Source: Thermaceae bacterium (GTDB lineage Bacteria > Deinococcota > Deinococci > Deinococcales > Marinithermaceae). Taken from it: 14,651 bases of DNA. Of the stretch, positions 12,939-14,651 are shown piece after piece (the first letter of the stretch is position 1; each line of letters begins with the position of its first letter). The notes beneath the pieces were generated by a model. The model did no database searches. It had not been told where the DNA came from and saw only the letters and a program-made list of their open reading frames with translations. The translations under genes and the position numbers were made by a program. The stretch is from assembly GCA_015490435.1 (NCBI GenBank), contig WFXV01000088.1, positions 1 to 14,651 of the forward strand, in the 5' to 3' direction.

Positions 12939-14171
12939 TCCGGGGGCCCCGAGCGCCTCGGGGTCGAAGGGGATTGCCAAGGCCTCGTCCCCGGGGTTTA
13001 GGTTCCGATCCGGCGGCACTGCGACGAGGGCGTGGCCGGTGGCCATGGTGCGGATCGCCCCCGAGGACTGGTTGCCGGCGCTTTTCGCCACGAAGCCCGC
13101 GCCCGGCCGGTATTCCAGCGCCGCCCGGCGGAAGGCGACCTTGCCCTTCGCCCCCTTGAAGAAGTCCTCCGCCCGTACCCGGATGCGGCGGTAGGGGGGG
13201 TCGGTCCGGCCCAGCATGGCGAATAGCATCGGCCGGCCGTAGAGGAAGAAGACCACCATCGCGCTCACCGGGTTGCCGGGAAGGCCGAGGACCAGGGTGT
13301 CTTGGTAGCGGCCGAAGATCGGCGGGTGGCCGGGGCGCTGGAGGATCTTCCAGAAGTAGATCTCGCCCTCTTCCTCGAGCAGCCTTCGCACCAGGTCGTA
13401 CTCACCCATGCTCACGCCGCCGCTCGTGAGGAGCAGGTCGAGCGCGCCGGCGGCGGCGAGCTGGCGCTTGAGCTCGCTCAGATCGTCCTTCGCTCGGCCC
13501 AAAATCACCGGCTCGCCGCCCGCTTCCGCCACCAAGGCGGCGACCGAGTAGCTATTCGAGTCGTAGACCCCGCCTTCGGGGAGGGGCTCCCCCGGGGCCA
13601 CCACCTCGTCGCCGGTGGAGAGGATCCCCACCCGGGGCCTACGCACCACCGGCACCTCGGCGTGTCCCATGGCGGCGGCGAGGCCGATCCGGCCGGGGGT
13701 GAGGAGGTCGCCCCGGAAAAGGAGCACCTCGCCCTTTTTGAAGTCGTCCCCCTTCGGGCGGATGTCCTTGGGCGAGGCGGGCCTAAAAACGAGGACCCGG
13801 TCCCCCTCGCGGCGGGTCTCCTCCACCGCCACCACCGCGTCGGCGCCCTTGGGCAGCGGGGAGCCGGTGTAGACCGCGACCGCCTCCCCGGGCCCTAAGG
13901 CGCCCTCGAAGGGCCTCCCCGCCGGGGACTCGCCGACGAGGCGGAGCACCGCCGGTTTCTCCCGGCTCGCCTCCTTGGTGTCCTCGGCGCGGACGGCGAA
14001 GCCGTCCACCGCGGTGTTGGCCAGGTCGGGGTGATCGCAAAGCGCCGGCAGGTCCTCGGCCAGAACCCGGCCGAGGGCGCGGGCAAGCGGCACCCGCTCC
14101 TTCTCCGCGATGGGTCTTGCGTGCTTGCGCACGATCGCGAGCGCCTCGTGCACAGGGATTTCGGTTTTCAT
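12921..14171 (-). CDS. moeA: Molybdopterin molybdenumtransferase MoeA
   Basis: Inserts molybdate into adenylylated molybdopterin in the last step of molybdenum cofactor synthesis. The 416 residues match the family. Visible elements are NTAVDGFA with Asp56, IRPKGDDFKKG (137-147, the conserved GDD), STGDEV (185-190), the MoCF-fold segment TSGGVSMGEYD (249-259) and LGLPGNPVSA (295-304). The C-terminal domain ends with a NQSSGAIRTMA segment. The start is ATG 14171. There is no Shine-Dalgarno, but TAAACT ends 8 nt upstream, so it may be transcribed leaderless on its own although the GNAT gene ends only 11 nt before it. No other molybdenum cofactor gene is in the window. Confidence 0.96.
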   Translation of the reverse strand: MKTEIPVHEALAIVRKHARPIAEKERVPLARALGRVLAEDLPALCDHPDLANTAVDGFAVRAEDTKEASREKPAVLRLVGESPAGRPFEGALGPGEAVAVYTGSPLPKGADAVVAVEETRREGDRVLVFRPASPKDIRPKGDDFKKGEVLLFRGDLLTPGRIGLAAAMGHAEVPVVRRPRVGILSTGDEVVAPGEPLPEGGVYDSNSYSVAALVAEAGGEPVILGRAKDDLSELKRQLAAAGALDLLLTSGGVSMGEYDLVRRLLEEEGEIYFWKILQRPGHPPIFGRYQDTLVLGLPGNPVSAMVVFFLYGRPMLFAMLGRTDPPYRRIRVRAEDFFKGAKGKVAFRRAALEYRPGAGFVAKSAGNQSSGAIRTMATGHALVAVPPDRNLNPGDEALAIPFDPEALGAPGLPEEF

Positions 14172-14179
14172 CGCAGAGA

Positions 14180-14185
14180 AGTTTA
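14180..14185 (-). promoter_or_regulatory. Possible -10 element for moeA (TAAACT)
   Basis: TAAACT on the minus strand ends 8 nt before the moeA ATG and includes the stop codon of the GNAT gene. Spacing matches the other leaderless starts here. moeA could equally be read from the upstream transcript. Confidence 0.4.
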
Positions 14186-14651
14186 CTCTACCCGGGCGTA
14201 GAGGTATCCGTCGGCGAGCTCCCCGAGGTTGGGGAAGTAGAAGTATTTCCGGATCCTCCCCTCGCGGAGGAAGCCGGCTTTTTCCAGGACCCGGTGGCTC
14301 GCCGCGTTCTCGACGTGGGCGGTGGCGAAGACCCGGTGGGCGCTGCGTTCAAGCAGCCACTCAGTGAGGCCGCGGACCGCGCTTGGCATGATCCCCCGGC
14401 CCCAGTGGCTGCGGGCGAGGGCGTAGCCGAGCTCGAGTCCGTAGCGATCCGCGTGCACCGAGAGGCTCCCCACCGCCTCGCCCTCCACCTCGATCAGGTA
14501 GGTGAGCGAGCGGCAGGGGGCGAGCACCCCCTCGCGCTCGGCCCAGGCCCGGACCCAGCGGCGGAGCACCCCGAGGCTTTCGTCCGGGTCCCGGTGGGGG
14601 GCAAAGCTCAGGAAGCGGGTGACCTCCGGGTCGCTGGCCCAGGAAAAGAGG
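14183..14651 (-). CDS. GNAT acetyltransferase, RimJ/RimL-like, 5' end outside window
   Basis: Acetyl-CoA-dependent N-acetyltransferase; 155 residues are visible and the true start lies beyond the window. The open frame continues upstream of the GTG at 14569 with FSWASDPEVTRFLSF, the typical early RimJ/RimL segment, so that GTG is not the start. The acetyl-CoA loop appears as SHWGRGIMPSAV, followed by the family's HVENAASHRVLEKAGFLREG, where the Asn and the KAGF turn are conserved. Substrate (a ribosomal or other protein N-terminus, or a small amine) cannot be told. It ends 11 nt before moeA. Confidence 0.92.
   Translation of the reverse strand, partial: LFSWASDPEVTRFLSFAPHRDPDESLGVLRRWVRAWAEREGVLAPCRSLTYLIEVEGEAVGSLSVHADRYGLELGYALARSHWGRGIMPSAVRGLTEWLLERSAHRVFATAHVENAASHRVLEKAGFLREGRIRKYFYFPNLGELADGYLYARVE

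Noticed and set aside
20..14651. Very frequent CTCGAG hexamers
   Set aside because: They mostly arise from in-frame Leu-Glu codons CTC GAG under strong codon bias and lie in coding DNA, so they are not a regulatory or restriction-related array.
20..14651. Defence system, prophage, insertion sequence, tRNA or CRISPR
   Set aside because: No transposase, integrase, direct repeats, tRNA-like folds or spacer arrays were seen; all space is taken by housekeeping and envelope genes with uniform composition.

Overview
This is a GC-rich, densely packed bacterial chromosome segment, probably from the Deinococcota, most likely an Oceanithermus/Marinithermus-type member of the Thermales. Four things support that: roughly 70% GC, G/C-ending codons, frequent GTG and TTG starts, and TAnnnT -10 hexamers lying only 6-8 nt before start codons (leaderless mRNAs). 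The placement is by general resemblance only, since no rRNA gene is present. Sixteen protein genes fill almost every base. I see no RNA gene, insertion sequence, CRISPR array, origin or convincing intrinsic terminator, and no gene-free stretch longer than 49 bases.

Positions 1-19 are not biological. They are the 19-bp Tn5/Nextera mosaic-end adapter, so position 20 is a contig edge and the first gene is cut there.

Layout. (a) 20-2191, minus strand: lemA followed by a coupled DUF2207 membrane-protein gene that is cut by the adapter. (b) 2211-3987, plus: a small P-loop NTPase/kinase-like gene overlapping an enolase-superfamily gene, an unassigned pair. (c) 3957-4220, minus: a stand-alone S4 RNA-binding protein. 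(d) 4252-5424, plus: an O-antigen-ligase (Wzy_C) type membrane protein. (e) 10217 down to 5359, minus: a five-gene envelope operon, mreB - fabZ - LptF/LptG-type permease - MGDG-synthase-type glycosyltransferase - NodB polysaccharide deacetylase with an extra C-terminal domain. (f) 10267-12938, plus: prepilin peptidase - mazG - CoA-type Nudix hydrolase - PfpI/DJ-1 protein, tightly coupled. (g) 14651 down to 12921, minus: a GNAT acetyltransferase (5' end outside the window) and moeA.

Most of the window serves the cell envelope: shape (MreB), fatty acids (FabZ), lipid export (LptF/G-like), glycolipid sugar transfer (GT28), deacetylation, glycan ligation and pilin maturation. The pilD operon also carries a metabolite-sanitation set (MazG, Nudix, DJ-1). 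The most interesting leads are the envelope operon as a possible route to N-modified glucosamine glycolipids, the uncharacterised kinase/enolase pair, and the compact divergent promoters, one of which appears to use a symmetric -10 element on both strands.
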